Positions 1 to 6,203 of a stretch of DNA of 8,199 nucleotides are shown piece by piece (the first letter of the stretch is position 1; each line of letters starts with the position of its first letter). The position numbers were made by a program, and so were the translations under genes. The notes beneath the pieces were generated by a model, which had not been told where the DNA came from, searched no databases, and was given only the letters and a program-made list of their open reading frames with translations. Source of the DNA: Bacteroidia bacterium (GTDB lineage: Bacteria; Bacteroidota; Bacteroidia; Bacteroidales; UBA12481); the NCBI GenBank assembly GCA_026391235.1, contig JAPLDV010000062.1, positions 1 to 8,199 of the forward strand, read 5' to 3'.

Positions 1-2135
1 TCAATCCGGCTAACTTTACCACGTATCAGATCAGCGGATACCAGGAAAGCGCCTTCCGTCCGAAGGTTATTGAAAGAGACATCTTTCCACGAAGATGGGA
101 TTGCAGGAAAAACCCTGATAACACCGGTATGTGATTGTATAAGCATCTCCTGCAGGCCGAATGCAAAGGCAAAATTCCCTTCAAGGGTAAAAGGCCGGTA
201 CAGGAATTTCGATTTGCCGCTTTTGGTTTGGTCGCCATTTACGTGGAAGCTGTTTGGCAGGGTGAAGCAGGTTGCAAAATCCTTCAGGGCTGAAGCGGCT
301 TTTTCACCGTCGAATGCCCGGGCATATAGGTTGCCTAACCAGCTGTAAGAATAGCCACACCACCAATCGGGGCCAAATTTCTCGAGGGTCCGGAGTGTAT
401 TCGTGAGGATCTTTTGCTCGGCTGGTCCATTCGACCAATCGATCACACCCAGCGGGTGCCATCCGATCAGATGGGAAAAATGCCGGTGACTTTCAAGGTA
501 TTGCTGACCGGGAGCAAAATTCAGCCCGGTTGAATCAGAAGCCAGTCCGGGCCATTCGTTCAGGATCCGGGCCCACTTTGCGGCATCATTATTCAAACCC
601 AGTTCGGTTGCCAGTTCAGCTGATTTATCAAATACAAACCTGATCAATCCGATATCGAAGTTGGTGGTCTGGCTGAACCATGCCTGAGGCGAATTATCAT
701 GAATTTCAGGGGATGAGCTAAGTGGAAGCTTACGTAGACCGCTGGAATCCCGTACTGAAAATTCATCCAGGAATTGTGCTACAGATGATAAATAAGGATA
801 AGCTCTTTCAGCCAGAAATTTGCGGTCGAGGGTATAGCGCCAGTGCAGGTAGAAATGCTGCGAAAGCCAGGCTGAAACCGTTGGCCCGAAGGAGTATTGG
901 ATCCACCCACCCATAGGCTCACCCAGGAGGGTTGAAACCCCGGGAACGTTCAGCCCGCCCACACCAAAATAGGTCCGGGTATACTTTTCCGAAACTGCTC
1001 TTATATCCCAGAGCCAGTTCGGGTAGCCCATTTCCAGGTCGAGATGGTTGGCGCTATAAGCAGGCCAGTATGACAACTGGGTATTCAGATCGTTGTGAAA
1101 ATCCCCTTTCCACGGTGGGAGTTTCCCGTTATCAGCGGTCCAGACGGATTGAAGGGAGATCGGGGGAGCATCGGCGCGGGCGGCTGATCCGAATTTATAT
1201 TGCTCGAGATACCATTGTTTCTGAAGAATGGTATCCGGTACCTGTATATCGGATTTTGCCCAGAAATCCTGCCACCAGTCTTTATGCTCCAATAAGGCTC
1301 TGGCAAAACCCTCAGCAGATTTTGTGACTCCGGTTGCCTCCGGCAGGCCTTTCTGATCGGAAAGAGACGAAGTCACCGACCACCTGCCTGTCAGCATTCT
1401 TCCCTGTATAACCCACTCAACCGACACCACATAGTAAAACCCCGGACTACCATTTTGCCGGTAAACCAATTTACCTGGCATTTCGGTTACTTTACCCTGC
1501 GTATAACCTAGCTTTCTCAGGTCCTGCCCTCCGACAACATCGATTTTGCCGGCGTCGTTTTGATCCTGATAAACCGGAGGCACGAGCTTCAATGCAAATT
1601 CCTTTGGTATTCCGGTGAAGCGGAAATACCCGACAGGTTGAGCCGCATGTACAAAAACCTGCAGCTTTACTCCGTCGGGCCAGGTAACATTACCGGTTGC
1701 ATCGGCCAGGTTCAGTTCGGTTTTGGCCGGTTCACCTGACCGGTTCCATGAAAACTCCAAAGCTGCGCCCGGTATCTTTGTCGGGGTGACGGCATTGTCA
1801 TAAGCCCGGTAATCAAACAGATCCTGGACTTTTCCATAATCCTTTTCAAGCCATTTCTGCATCACCCATTTAAAGTTCCATTCCGGCAGGCTGAGCTCCG
1901 GAACCGGCCGCAGGTCCCACAAATCGGCACGATCAAGGGAAAAACGCAGAAAATCACCTTTCTGCCAGATCAATGCCCCGAGCCATCCGTTGCCGAGCGG
2001 CAGACCCTCGTCCCAGGTTTTGGCAAGAGCATTAAATTTCAGGTTGTTCTCTGATGCCGGGCCTTTCGAAGAAGAACAGGAGACAAAAGACAGAAGACAG
2101 GAGACAGAAATGCATAAACGGATGAGGTGTTTCAT
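1..2135 (-). CDS. GH95-like alpha-L-fucosidase, lipoprotein (3' end outside window)
   Basis: One open frame of 711 codons without a stop reaches the window edge, so the C-terminus is missing. The start at 2135 gives a lipoprotein signal, MKHLIRLCISVSCLLSFVSC, with lipidated Cys20, suggesting envelope attachment. GH95 hallmarks, in order: an N-terminal beta-sandwich with LPLGNGWLG (45-53); LQSVW, then HNDLNTQLSYWP (from His347), where GH95 normally has H-x-N-x-N...YWP; SSSPE with Glu477 at the expected general acid; HRHFSH (550-555); EGNFAFAFGLQEML (from Glu652) where the family has DGNFG; and a C-terminal segment like the usual 'LPA.P..WKDG....LR..GGF' region. Family members usually run about 740-850 residues, so little is lost. 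GH95 enzymes invert alpha-1,2-linked fucose, with some alpha-L-galactosidases. The Asn-to-Asp349 and Asp-to-Glu652 changes make exact specificity uncertain. The gene is divergent from the kinase gene. Confidence 0.8.
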   Translation of the reverse strand, partial: MKHLIRLCISVSCLLSFVSCSSSKGPASENNLKFNALAKTWDEGLPLGNGWLGALIWQKGDFLRFSLDRADLWDLRPVPELSLPEWNFKWVMQKWLEKDYGKVQDLFDYRAYDNAVTPTKIPGAALEFSWNRSGEPAKTELNLADATGNVTWPDGVKLQVFVHAAQPVGYFRFTGIPKEFALKLVPPVYQDQNDAGKIDVVGGQDLRKLGYTQGKVTEMPGKLVYRQNGSPGFYYVVSVEWVIQGRMLTGRWSVTSSLSDQKGLPEATGVTKSAEGFARALLEHKDWWQDFWAKSDIQVPDTILQKQWYLEQYKFGSAARADAPPISLQSVWTADNGKLPPWKGDFHNDLNTQLSYWPAYSANHLDLEMGYPNWLWDIRAVSEKYTRTYFGVGGLNVPGVSTLLGEPMGGWIQYSFGPTVSAWLSQHFYLHWRYTLDRKFLAERAYPYLSSVAQFLDEFSVRDSSGLRKLPLSSSPEIHDNSPQAWFSQTTNFDIGLIRFVFDKSAELATELGLNNDAAKWARILNEWPGLASDSTGLNFAPGQQYLESHRHFSHLIGWHPLGVIDWSNGPAEQKILTNTLRTLEKFGPDWWCGYSYSWLGNLYARAFDGEKAASALKDFATCFTLPNSFHVNGDQTKSGKSKFLYRPFTLEGNFAFAFGLQEMLIQSHTGVIRVFPAIPSSWKDVSFNNLRTEGAFLVSADLIRGKVSRI
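2072..2106. repeat. 7-bp tandem repeat inside the GH95-like signal-peptide codons
   Basis: On the plus strand the units are AAGAACA, GGAGACA, AAAGACA, GAAGACA and GGAGACA, exactly 7 bp apart. The last four share the core AGACA. On the coding (minus) strand they encode residues 10-22, including the hydrophobic core end and the lipobox Cys20. Because 7 is not a multiple of 3, gain or loss of one unit would shift the frame. Confidence 0.8.
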
Positions 2136-2163
2136 GTTTGGAAGCTTTTTCGAATTATAATGC

Positions 2164-2171
2164 CATTTTTG
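2164..2171 (+). promoter_or_regulatory. Possible -7 element for the kinase-GHL10 unit
   Basis: CATTTTTG matches the Bacteroidota -7 consensus TAnnTTTG except at the first base. It lies 27 bp before the kinase start in the 63-bp divergent gap. A TTTG at 2137-2140 could act as a -33 element, but the 23-bp spacer is longer than the usual 19 or so. No convincing promoter for the opposite fucosidase gene was seen in the same gap. Confidence 0.3.
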
Positions 2172-2198
2172 TAAAGATATTGAAAAAACATTCCTCCG

Positions 2199-2582
2199 AT
2201 GAAATCAAGGAAATTCTCAATTCCGGCGCGGATACGCAGTTTTAAATACGCTTTCCGGGGACTGTGGTGGCTCATCCGCGAAGAGCACAATTCATGGATT
2301 CACCTATCAATTGCCGTTATATTGATTCCGGTATGTATTCTGTTGCATTTGTCGCTTGTTGAATGGATCCTGATCACTTTGTGCATCGGGTTTGTTCTTG
2401 CTTTGGAGTTAATCAATTCGGCCTTTGAGCGGCTGACTGATAAAATATCGCCCGAACGTGATCCCGATATCGGAAAAATCAAGGACATTGCAGCGGCTGC
2501 AGTACTTATCAGTGCTGTTGCTGCGGCTGTTGTGGGCCTGATCATACTGGGCCCCAAACTTTTCGCACTGATCAAGCCATGA
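2199..2582 (+). CDS. dgkA: Diacylglycerol kinase / undecaprenol kinase, DgkA family
   Basis: A 127-residue integral membrane kinase of the small prokaryotic DgkA family, the expected length. These enzymes phosphorylate a membrane lipid alcohol from ATP: diacylglycerol in Proteobacteria, undecaprenol in Bacillus-type members. Visible signatures: the N-terminal amphipathic region with FKYAFRGLWWLIREEHN (15-31), the core motif ELINSAFERLTD with Glu70, Asn73 and Glu77, and IKDIAAAAVL with Lys95-Asp96, matching the catalytic and metal/ATP-binding positions of the family. Three hydrophobic segments lie near 36-51, 54-72 and 97-117. Phe76 replaces the usual Ile of the E-x-x-N-[ST]-A-[IF]-E motif. 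Its stop overlaps the next gene by ATGA, suggesting translational coupling. Substrate (diacylglycerol or undecaprenol) cannot be decided from sequence. No Shine-Dalgarno is present; the leader is A-rich. Confidence 0.93.
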   Translation: MKSRKFSIPARIRSFKYAFRGLWWLIREEHNSWIHLSIAVILIPVCILLHLSLVEWILITLCIGFVLALELINSAFERLTDKISPERDPDIGKIKDIAAAAVLISAVAAAVVGLIILGPKLFALIKP

Positions 2583-3655
2583 AGAGAATTGAATTTTTAA
2601 GAACCTCGTTTTTGGGTGTAGCCGGATTCACACTGATATCTCCGTTCTTATCCGGATCTTCCGGAAAACAGGTGATGCCAGGCAACTGGGCCTGGATGGA
2701 TGGGTCAATCCATACCTCATTGAATCAATGGAAAGAGCTGTTCGATAAGCTGTTGAATGCCAACATCAGTGGTCTGCTGATTAATGGAAGCAACGAAGTG
2801 TACGAAAAAATCGGGCCGCTGAGCCTTCAGTCGGGCATTCAGGTACACGCCTGGCGGTGGACCATGAACCGTGGTGATTACATGAAGGAGCATCCGGAAT
2901 GGTATACCGTGAACCGGTTGGGGAATTCAGTGGTGGATAAGCCTCCCTATGTTCATTACTACCGGTGGCTCTGCCCTTCCCGGCCTGAGGTTAAGGATCT
3001 GCTGGTGAAGAATTATTCCGGTCTGGCGCAAATTACGGGAATCAGGGGGGTGCACCTCGATTATGTAAGATATTGCGACATATTCCTTCCGGTTGGATTG
3101 CTGCCCAAATACAACCTGGTGCAGGACTTTGAGATGCCGGAATTTGATTACTGCTACTGTCCGCTTTGCCGTTCAATCTTTAAACAAAAATCAGGATATG
3201 ATCCGATGGATCAAAAAGATCCGGATCAGGACCGCGCCTGGCACCAGTTCAGGCTCGATCAACTCGTTAATGTGGTTCAGGAAATCGCCAAAGCTGTCCA
3301 CCATCTGGATTCTGTGATCACTGCGGCCGTTTTTCCAACACCGGAAATGTCACGGCGAATGGTTCGTCAGGATTGGTCCCGGTTCGAACTGGATGCTTAT
3401 CTTCCAATGCTTTATCATGAGTATTACCAGAAACCCACCGATTGGATCGGGGAATGCGTAACCGATATCAGAAAAGAAATCGGAGGGTCTGTACCGGTAT
3501 ATGCCGGTATTATGGTAAATCCGCGGACTTTTACACCAGCAGTCCTCGCCAAAACCATTCGCCAGGTTAAGGAGGCCGGTGGTCAGGGGATCTCAGCTTT
3601 TACAGCCGGCGGTCTCACGAAAGAACAATTGCAGACGTTGCGTAGAGACGGATAA
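2579..3655 (+). CDS. Exported GHL10-type TIM-barrel protein (putative glycoside hydrolase)
   Basis: A 358-residue protein starting in an ATGA overlap with the kinase gene, so probably co-translated. The N-terminus (FLRTSFLGVAGFTLISPFLSG, residues 6-26) is a hydrophobic export signal resembling Bacteroidota Tat signals of the 'RREFLKTS' type, but the second arginine is Ile4, so Sec export or a degenerate Tat signal is possible. The body resembles the GHL10 / 'family 10 glycosylhydrolase-like' (YddW/DigH, YngK) TIM barrel: HAWRW (90-94), HPEW (105-108), LCPSRPEV (131-138), the hallmark GVHLDYVRY (157-165, Asp161), the Cys cluster CYCPLC (192-197), AVFPTP (250-255) and DAYLPMLYHEYY (272-283). 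E. coli DigH, a distant relative, cuts denuded peptidoglycan glycans; the substrate here is unknown. The C-terminal codons and stop are inside a palindrome, so the natural end may be altered. Confidence 0.78.
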   Translation: MKRIEFLRTSFLGVAGFTLISPFLSGSSGKQVMPGNWAWMDGSIHTSLNQWKELFDKLLNANISGLLINGSNEVYEKIGPLSLQSGIQVHAWRWTMNRGDYMKEHPEWYTVNRLGNSVVDKPPYVHYYRWLCPSRPEVKDLLVKNYSGLAQITGIRGVHLDYVRYCDIFLPVGLLPKYNLVQDFEMPEFDYCYCPLCRSIFKQKSGYDPMDQKDPDQDRAWHQFRLDQLVNVVQEIAKAVHHLDSVITAAVFPTPEMSRRMVRQDWSRFELDAYLPMLYHEYYQKPTDWIGECVTDIRKEIGGSVPVYAGIMVNPRTFTPAVLAKTIRQVKEAGGQGISAFTAGGLTKEQLQTLRRDG

Positions 3656-3669
3656 TTATCCGTCTCTAC
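3642..3669. repeat. Perfect 28-bp palindrome spanning both convergent stop codons
   Basis: The 14-base arm GTAGAGACGGATAA is followed immediately by its exact reverse complement TTATCCGTCTCTAC. The TAA of the GHL10-type gene (3653-3655) and the TAG of the GH29 gene (3668-3666, minus) both fall inside it, with only 10 bp between the two genes. Transcribed from either side it gives a strong stem, so it could limit read-through both ways, but no U-tract follows on either strand. GTAGAGACG...CGTCTCTAC palindromes resemble dispersed REP-like elements that I recall from several Bacteroidota and cyanobacterial genomes; that link is from memory and untested here. Confidence 0.9.
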
Positions 3670-5894
3670 ATCATGTTCAACGTTATTTCATCCGCAAATA
3701 TCCAGCACGGATTCCCGGCTCCGCCATGGCTTGGGGGGCAAATTTTTGGACTGACTGCTTTTACCCGTATATATCTGGTCTTAAACGCTTTTGAGATGCC
3801 GAATTCCTTGCGGATATCAGTGAATTTATCCCAGGCTTTATCATTTACAATACGACCGGCGGTTTCAAAATTCCGACCGTCTGAGGAATATTCGAAAATC
3901 ACCTCTGTCGGCAGGAAAATCCAGCTCCCGGTAGAATTGAGAAAATCAGCAGAGATCCTTTTGAATTCTTTCATTTCTCCAAGATCGATATCGGCAATCA
4001 TATCTTTACCTTCCCATCCGAGCCATTCCCCGTTGGCAAAATCCGGATCACCGGTGCGGCCATCGAGCAGGATGATCTGGTTCTTTGGCGGATATTTCGT
4101 ACTTGGCGGATTTGAAAACCGGATGGAGAAATTCGCTTTAACAAAATTTCCGGTCCTGATAAAGCTTTTAACTCCGCGCCCATCGATGGCGACTGCTTTT
4201 ATCAGGGTTGATTGCTTAATAGTCAGCGGAATACGATATTTGAGGGAATTAACATCCGGTATGGACCCGTCGGATGAATAATAGATCTGATCAGTATCAG
4301 CGTCACTTGACAACCTGACACTTATCGAATCAATGAAAGCCCCTGACTCCGGCTTCATATTAAACTGAGGCAGTCGTTTATGTAAAGCAATAAAAGCGAT
4401 TGCAGGAGTTGAACGGGATTGAATGACACGGACCCTCACTTTTGATGCGGTAACCGGTTCAAACCTTAGAAACCGTGAGTATCCGGCAGTGGTGGCACGG
4501 GTAACTTCGCGCCAGCGTTCCTCTTTCCAGATTTCCAGGGAGAACTGTTCAATTCGTTGGCCATACCGGATATTTTCACAGACTTCCAGGCAGTCGAAAG
4601 TCTTTTCCCCGGTTAGTTCAAAGGTTAAAAATGATGTTTGCTCCCCTTTCTTCGGCATCCAGAATTTTTCAAGTCCCCGAGTGAGCACGTTAACCGGATT
4701 TGTCCCTGGTGCAGAAGAAGATGCCGAGACTTTTGCGCCATCGGCCAGGTTTTCATTAAATATCACATCCCGGACCGATTTGAATTCCTTTAGGATAGCA
4801 GCATCGTTCTCATGGATCAGTCCCCTTTGATCCGGAGGAACGTTCAACAGGAGCAGTGAGTTTTGCCCGACCGAAGCAAACCAGATGTCCAATAATTTTT
4901 CAGGGGTTTTCACCCTCTCATCTTCTGATGCATGGTAGAACCAGCCTGGACGGATGGAGACATCCACTTCGGAGGGGTACCAGATCAGGGCCGGGGCCTG
5001 GATGATTTTGCTGCGGCTGCCGAGATCCTGCTGCATCATGTCCCCTGAAGGAATAAACACCCCATCAGTGGGGGCCTTCTGCGATACAGCAGCAATTTTA
5101 TCGGTATTGCTTGACTGATAAGGCACTACCGACCATTCGGTTGGCCTTCCATAACCGGATTCAGTACCCACCCAGCGTACATCGGGGCCCATTACGGCAA
5201 TGGTTGCCTGTGGCTGAAGCTTCCTTATCGTCGAATAGAAACGGAGCCAGTCGTAAACCTGCCGCTTGCCGTTCGGGCCTTCGCCGCAGGCCCCGTCGAA
5301 CCATACTTCATCAACCCTGCCGTATTTGGTAAGCAGCTCGGTAAGCTGGTTTACGAAATGGTCGTTGTACTGATCCGTTCCATAAGTTTGCTCGTGGCGG
5401 TCCCAGGGCGAAAGGTACACGCCGAATTTCATGCCTGCGGCCTGGCAAGCCTTTGCAAGGGCACCAACTACATCTCCTTTGCCGCCCATCCAGGGTGAGG
5501 ATTTTACGCAATGTTTGGTAAAGTCAGTCTGCCACAGGCAAAACCCGTCATGATGCTTTGCCGTGACAATGATCATTTTCATTCCGGCATCTTTAGCAAC
5601 CTGCACCCACTGGCCTGCATCGAAAGCCGTTGGATTGAACAAGGCCGGATCTTCGGTGCCCTGACCCCATTCGCGGTTGGTAAACGTGTTCATCCCGAAG
5701 TGGGCAAACATGGTAAATTCAAGTTCCTGCCAGGCAACCTGTCGTTCCGACGGGACCACACGGGAGGCCTTTTCAATGATCGATTCAGATTTTTCGCCCG
5801 GTTTAATGGCAATGTAATTGCTTTTTGGCCGGGATTCGCGGCAGGAGGGCAGCAGGAACAAGCTGGCGAGGAGAAGGGTGATTAGGTGTTTCAT
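3666..5894 (-). CDS. GH29 alpha-L-fucosidase (GH29-B-like), multidomain lipoprotein
   Basis: A 742-residue retaining fucosidase. The start at 5894 gives a lipoprotein signal (residues 1-18, LLPSC, Cys18), placing it at the envelope. The catalytic TIM barrel spans about 45-375: FAHFGMNTF (63-71), TAKHHDGFCLW with His114-His115, VDEVWFDG with nucleophile Asp200, RWVGTESG with Glu245 and a SIRPGWFY motif (313-320). The 45-residue spacing from Asp200 to Glu245 equals that of the nucleophile and acid/base pair recalled for the Bifidobacterium GH29-B enzyme AfcB (Asp172, Glu217), pointing to alpha-1,3/1,4-fucose on branched substrates. Accessory modules follow: an F5/8 C (CBM32-like) domain near 380-505, a chitobiase C-terminal-like domain near 512-585 (YYSSDGSIP, 538-546), and a second F5/8 C-like domain near 595-740. 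The TAG stop lies in the palindrome shared with the convergent gene. Confidence 0.93.
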   Translation of the reverse strand: MKHLITLLLASLFLLPSCRESRPKSNYIAIKPGEKSESIIEKASRVVPSERQVAWQELEFTMFAHFGMNTFTNREWGQGTEDPALFNPTAFDAGQWVQVAKDAGMKMIIVTAKHHDGFCLWQTDFTKHCVKSSPWMGGKGDVVGALAKACQAAGMKFGVYLSPWDRHEQTYGTDQYNDHFVNQLTELLTKYGRVDEVWFDGACGEGPNGKRQVYDWLRFYSTIRKLQPQATIAVMGPDVRWVGTESGYGRPTEWSVVPYQSSNTDKIAAVSQKAPTDGVFIPSGDMMQQDLGSRSKIIQAPALIWYPSEVDVSIRPGWFYHASEDERVKTPEKLLDIWFASVGQNSLLLLNVPPDQRGLIHENDAAILKEFKSVRDVIFNENLADGAKVSASSSAPGTNPVNVLTRGLEKFWMPKKGEQTSFLTFELTGEKTFDCLEVCENIRYGQRIEQFSLEIWKEERWREVTRATTAGYSRFLRFEPVTASKVRVRVIQSRSTPAIAFIALHKRLPQFNMKPESGAFIDSISVRLSSDADTDQIYYSSDGSIPDVNSLKYRIPLTIKQSTLIKAVAIDGRGVKSFIRTGNFVKANFSIRFSNPPSTKYPPKNQIILLDGRTGDPDFANGEWLGWEGKDMIADIDLGEMKEFKRISADFLNSTGSWIFLPTEVIFEYSSDGRNFETAGRIVNDKAWDKFTDIRKEFGISKAFKTRYIRVKAVSPKICPPSHGGAGNPCWIFADEITLNMM

Positions 5895-5898
5895 GGAG

Positions 5899-5930
5899 TT
5901 TCAGGGTTTCAGGGTTTCAGGGTTTCAGGG
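5899..5930. repeat. Four perfect 8-bp tandem repeats before the GH29 start
   Basis: TTTCAGGG occurs four times without a mismatch, reading CCCTGAAA on the coding strand, and ends 4 bp upstream of the GH29 start codon. It occupies the 5' leader where a ribosome would load. Slippage would change leader spacing or structure in 8-bp steps without touching the protein. Confidence 0.9.
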
Positions 5931-5951
5931 TTGTGGTCACGCAGGAGCAAT

Positions 5952-5983
5952 TGTCATCCCGACGAAGGTCGGATCTCGTGACG
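5952..5983. repeat. Degenerate intergenic hairpin (TCATCCCGACGAAGGTCGG type)
   Basis: CCGAC and GTCGG pair around a GAAG loop, extended by AT...AT after one bulged C, as if a G had been lost from a symmetric ATCCCGAC...GTCGGGAT stem. The form TGTCATCCCGACGAAGGTCGG resembles intergenic repeats I remember from Bacteroidota genomes. Whether other copies exist cannot be seen here. Confidence 0.5.
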
Positions 5984-6006
5984 CTACTCTGAGTTTCATT
6001 GGTGCA

Positions 6007-6041
6007 GGTTGCAGGTTATGGGTTATCGGTTATCAGTTAGT
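6007..6041. repeat. 7-bp tandem repeat array, GGTTATC type
   Basis: Consecutive 7-bp units read GGTTGCA, GGTTATG, GGTTATC, GGTTATC and AGTTAGT. The middle three differ by at most one base; the outer ones are decayed. It lies in the non-coding gap with no gene overlapping it. Confidence 0.65.
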
Positions 6042-6132
6042 CTCGCCGGAGCGCCACCCTCTCCCGCGAGCTTGCGAACACACTCACACTCACCATACCC
6101 AAACACACACTCGCTTCGAGGGTAACGTGGAT

Positions 6133-6140
6133 CAAAAATA
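6133..6140 (-). promoter_or_regulatory. Possible -7 element for the GH29 fucosidase gene
   Basis: On the minus strand this reads TATTTTTG, an exact match to TAnnTTTG. No TTG is visible at the -33 distance. If used, the leader would be roughly 230 nt and would carry the 7-bp array, the hairpin and the TTTCAGGG array. Because the surroundings are A-rich, a chance match is possible. Confidence 0.3.
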
Positions 6141-6173
6141 AGAAAAAGAACGATGAATTGCTTTTGCTTCCTG

Positions 6174-6181
6174 TATCTTTG
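6174..6181 (+). promoter_or_regulatory. Probable -7 element for the serine hydrolase gene
   Basis: TATCTTTG is an exact match to the Bacteroidota -7 consensus TAnnTTTG, 22 bp before the start codon, which would give a leader of roughly 15 nt. TTTTG at 6162-6166 is too close to be an ideal -33 element, and nothing better stands at the standard spacing. Confidence 0.5.
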
Positions 6182-6203
6182 ATTTTGCCAAGATGAAACC
6201 ATC

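Larger units (their letters stand above)
5895..6203. other. Repeat-rich intergenic region between divergent GH29 and serine hydrolase genes
   Basis: No credible gene is present in this 309-bp gap. From left to right it holds the TTTCAGGG array (5899-5930), a degenerate hairpin sequence (5952-5983), a 7-bp array (6007-6041), a CA/CTC-rich tract (about 6076-6115) and an A-rich stretch (6131-6150) flanked by candidate promoters on opposite strands. Small reading frames across it consist of repeats and show no protein-like composition. Confidence 0.7.

Noticed and set aside
932..1327. A 131-codon plus-strand frame and a 73-codon minus-strand frame (1085-1306).
   Set aside because: Both overlap the GH95-like gene in other frames. 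Translating 2135 down to 3 on the minus strand gives an uninterrupted GH95-like protein, so no frameshift needs explaining either.
2136..2198. TATAATTC on the minus strand as promoter for the GH95-like gene.
   Set aside because: It matches the Bacteroidota TAnnTTTG element poorly and has no -33 partner, so it is not listed.
3642..3669. Calling the palindrome a standard intrinsic terminator.
   Set aside because: No run of T follows the stem on either strand. A stem alone supports only a possible role in ending or protecting transcripts.
3673..4281. A 202-codon open frame on the plus strand, and a 135-codon one at 4423-4830.
   Set aside because: Both lie entirely antisense to the GH29 gene, whose domains and catalytic residues are clear, and their translations lack recognisable motifs. 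They are shadows of the coding strand.
5899..6041. Possible CRISPR array because of repeated units.
   Set aside because: The units are 7-8 bp and directly tandem with no spacers, and no cas gene is present.
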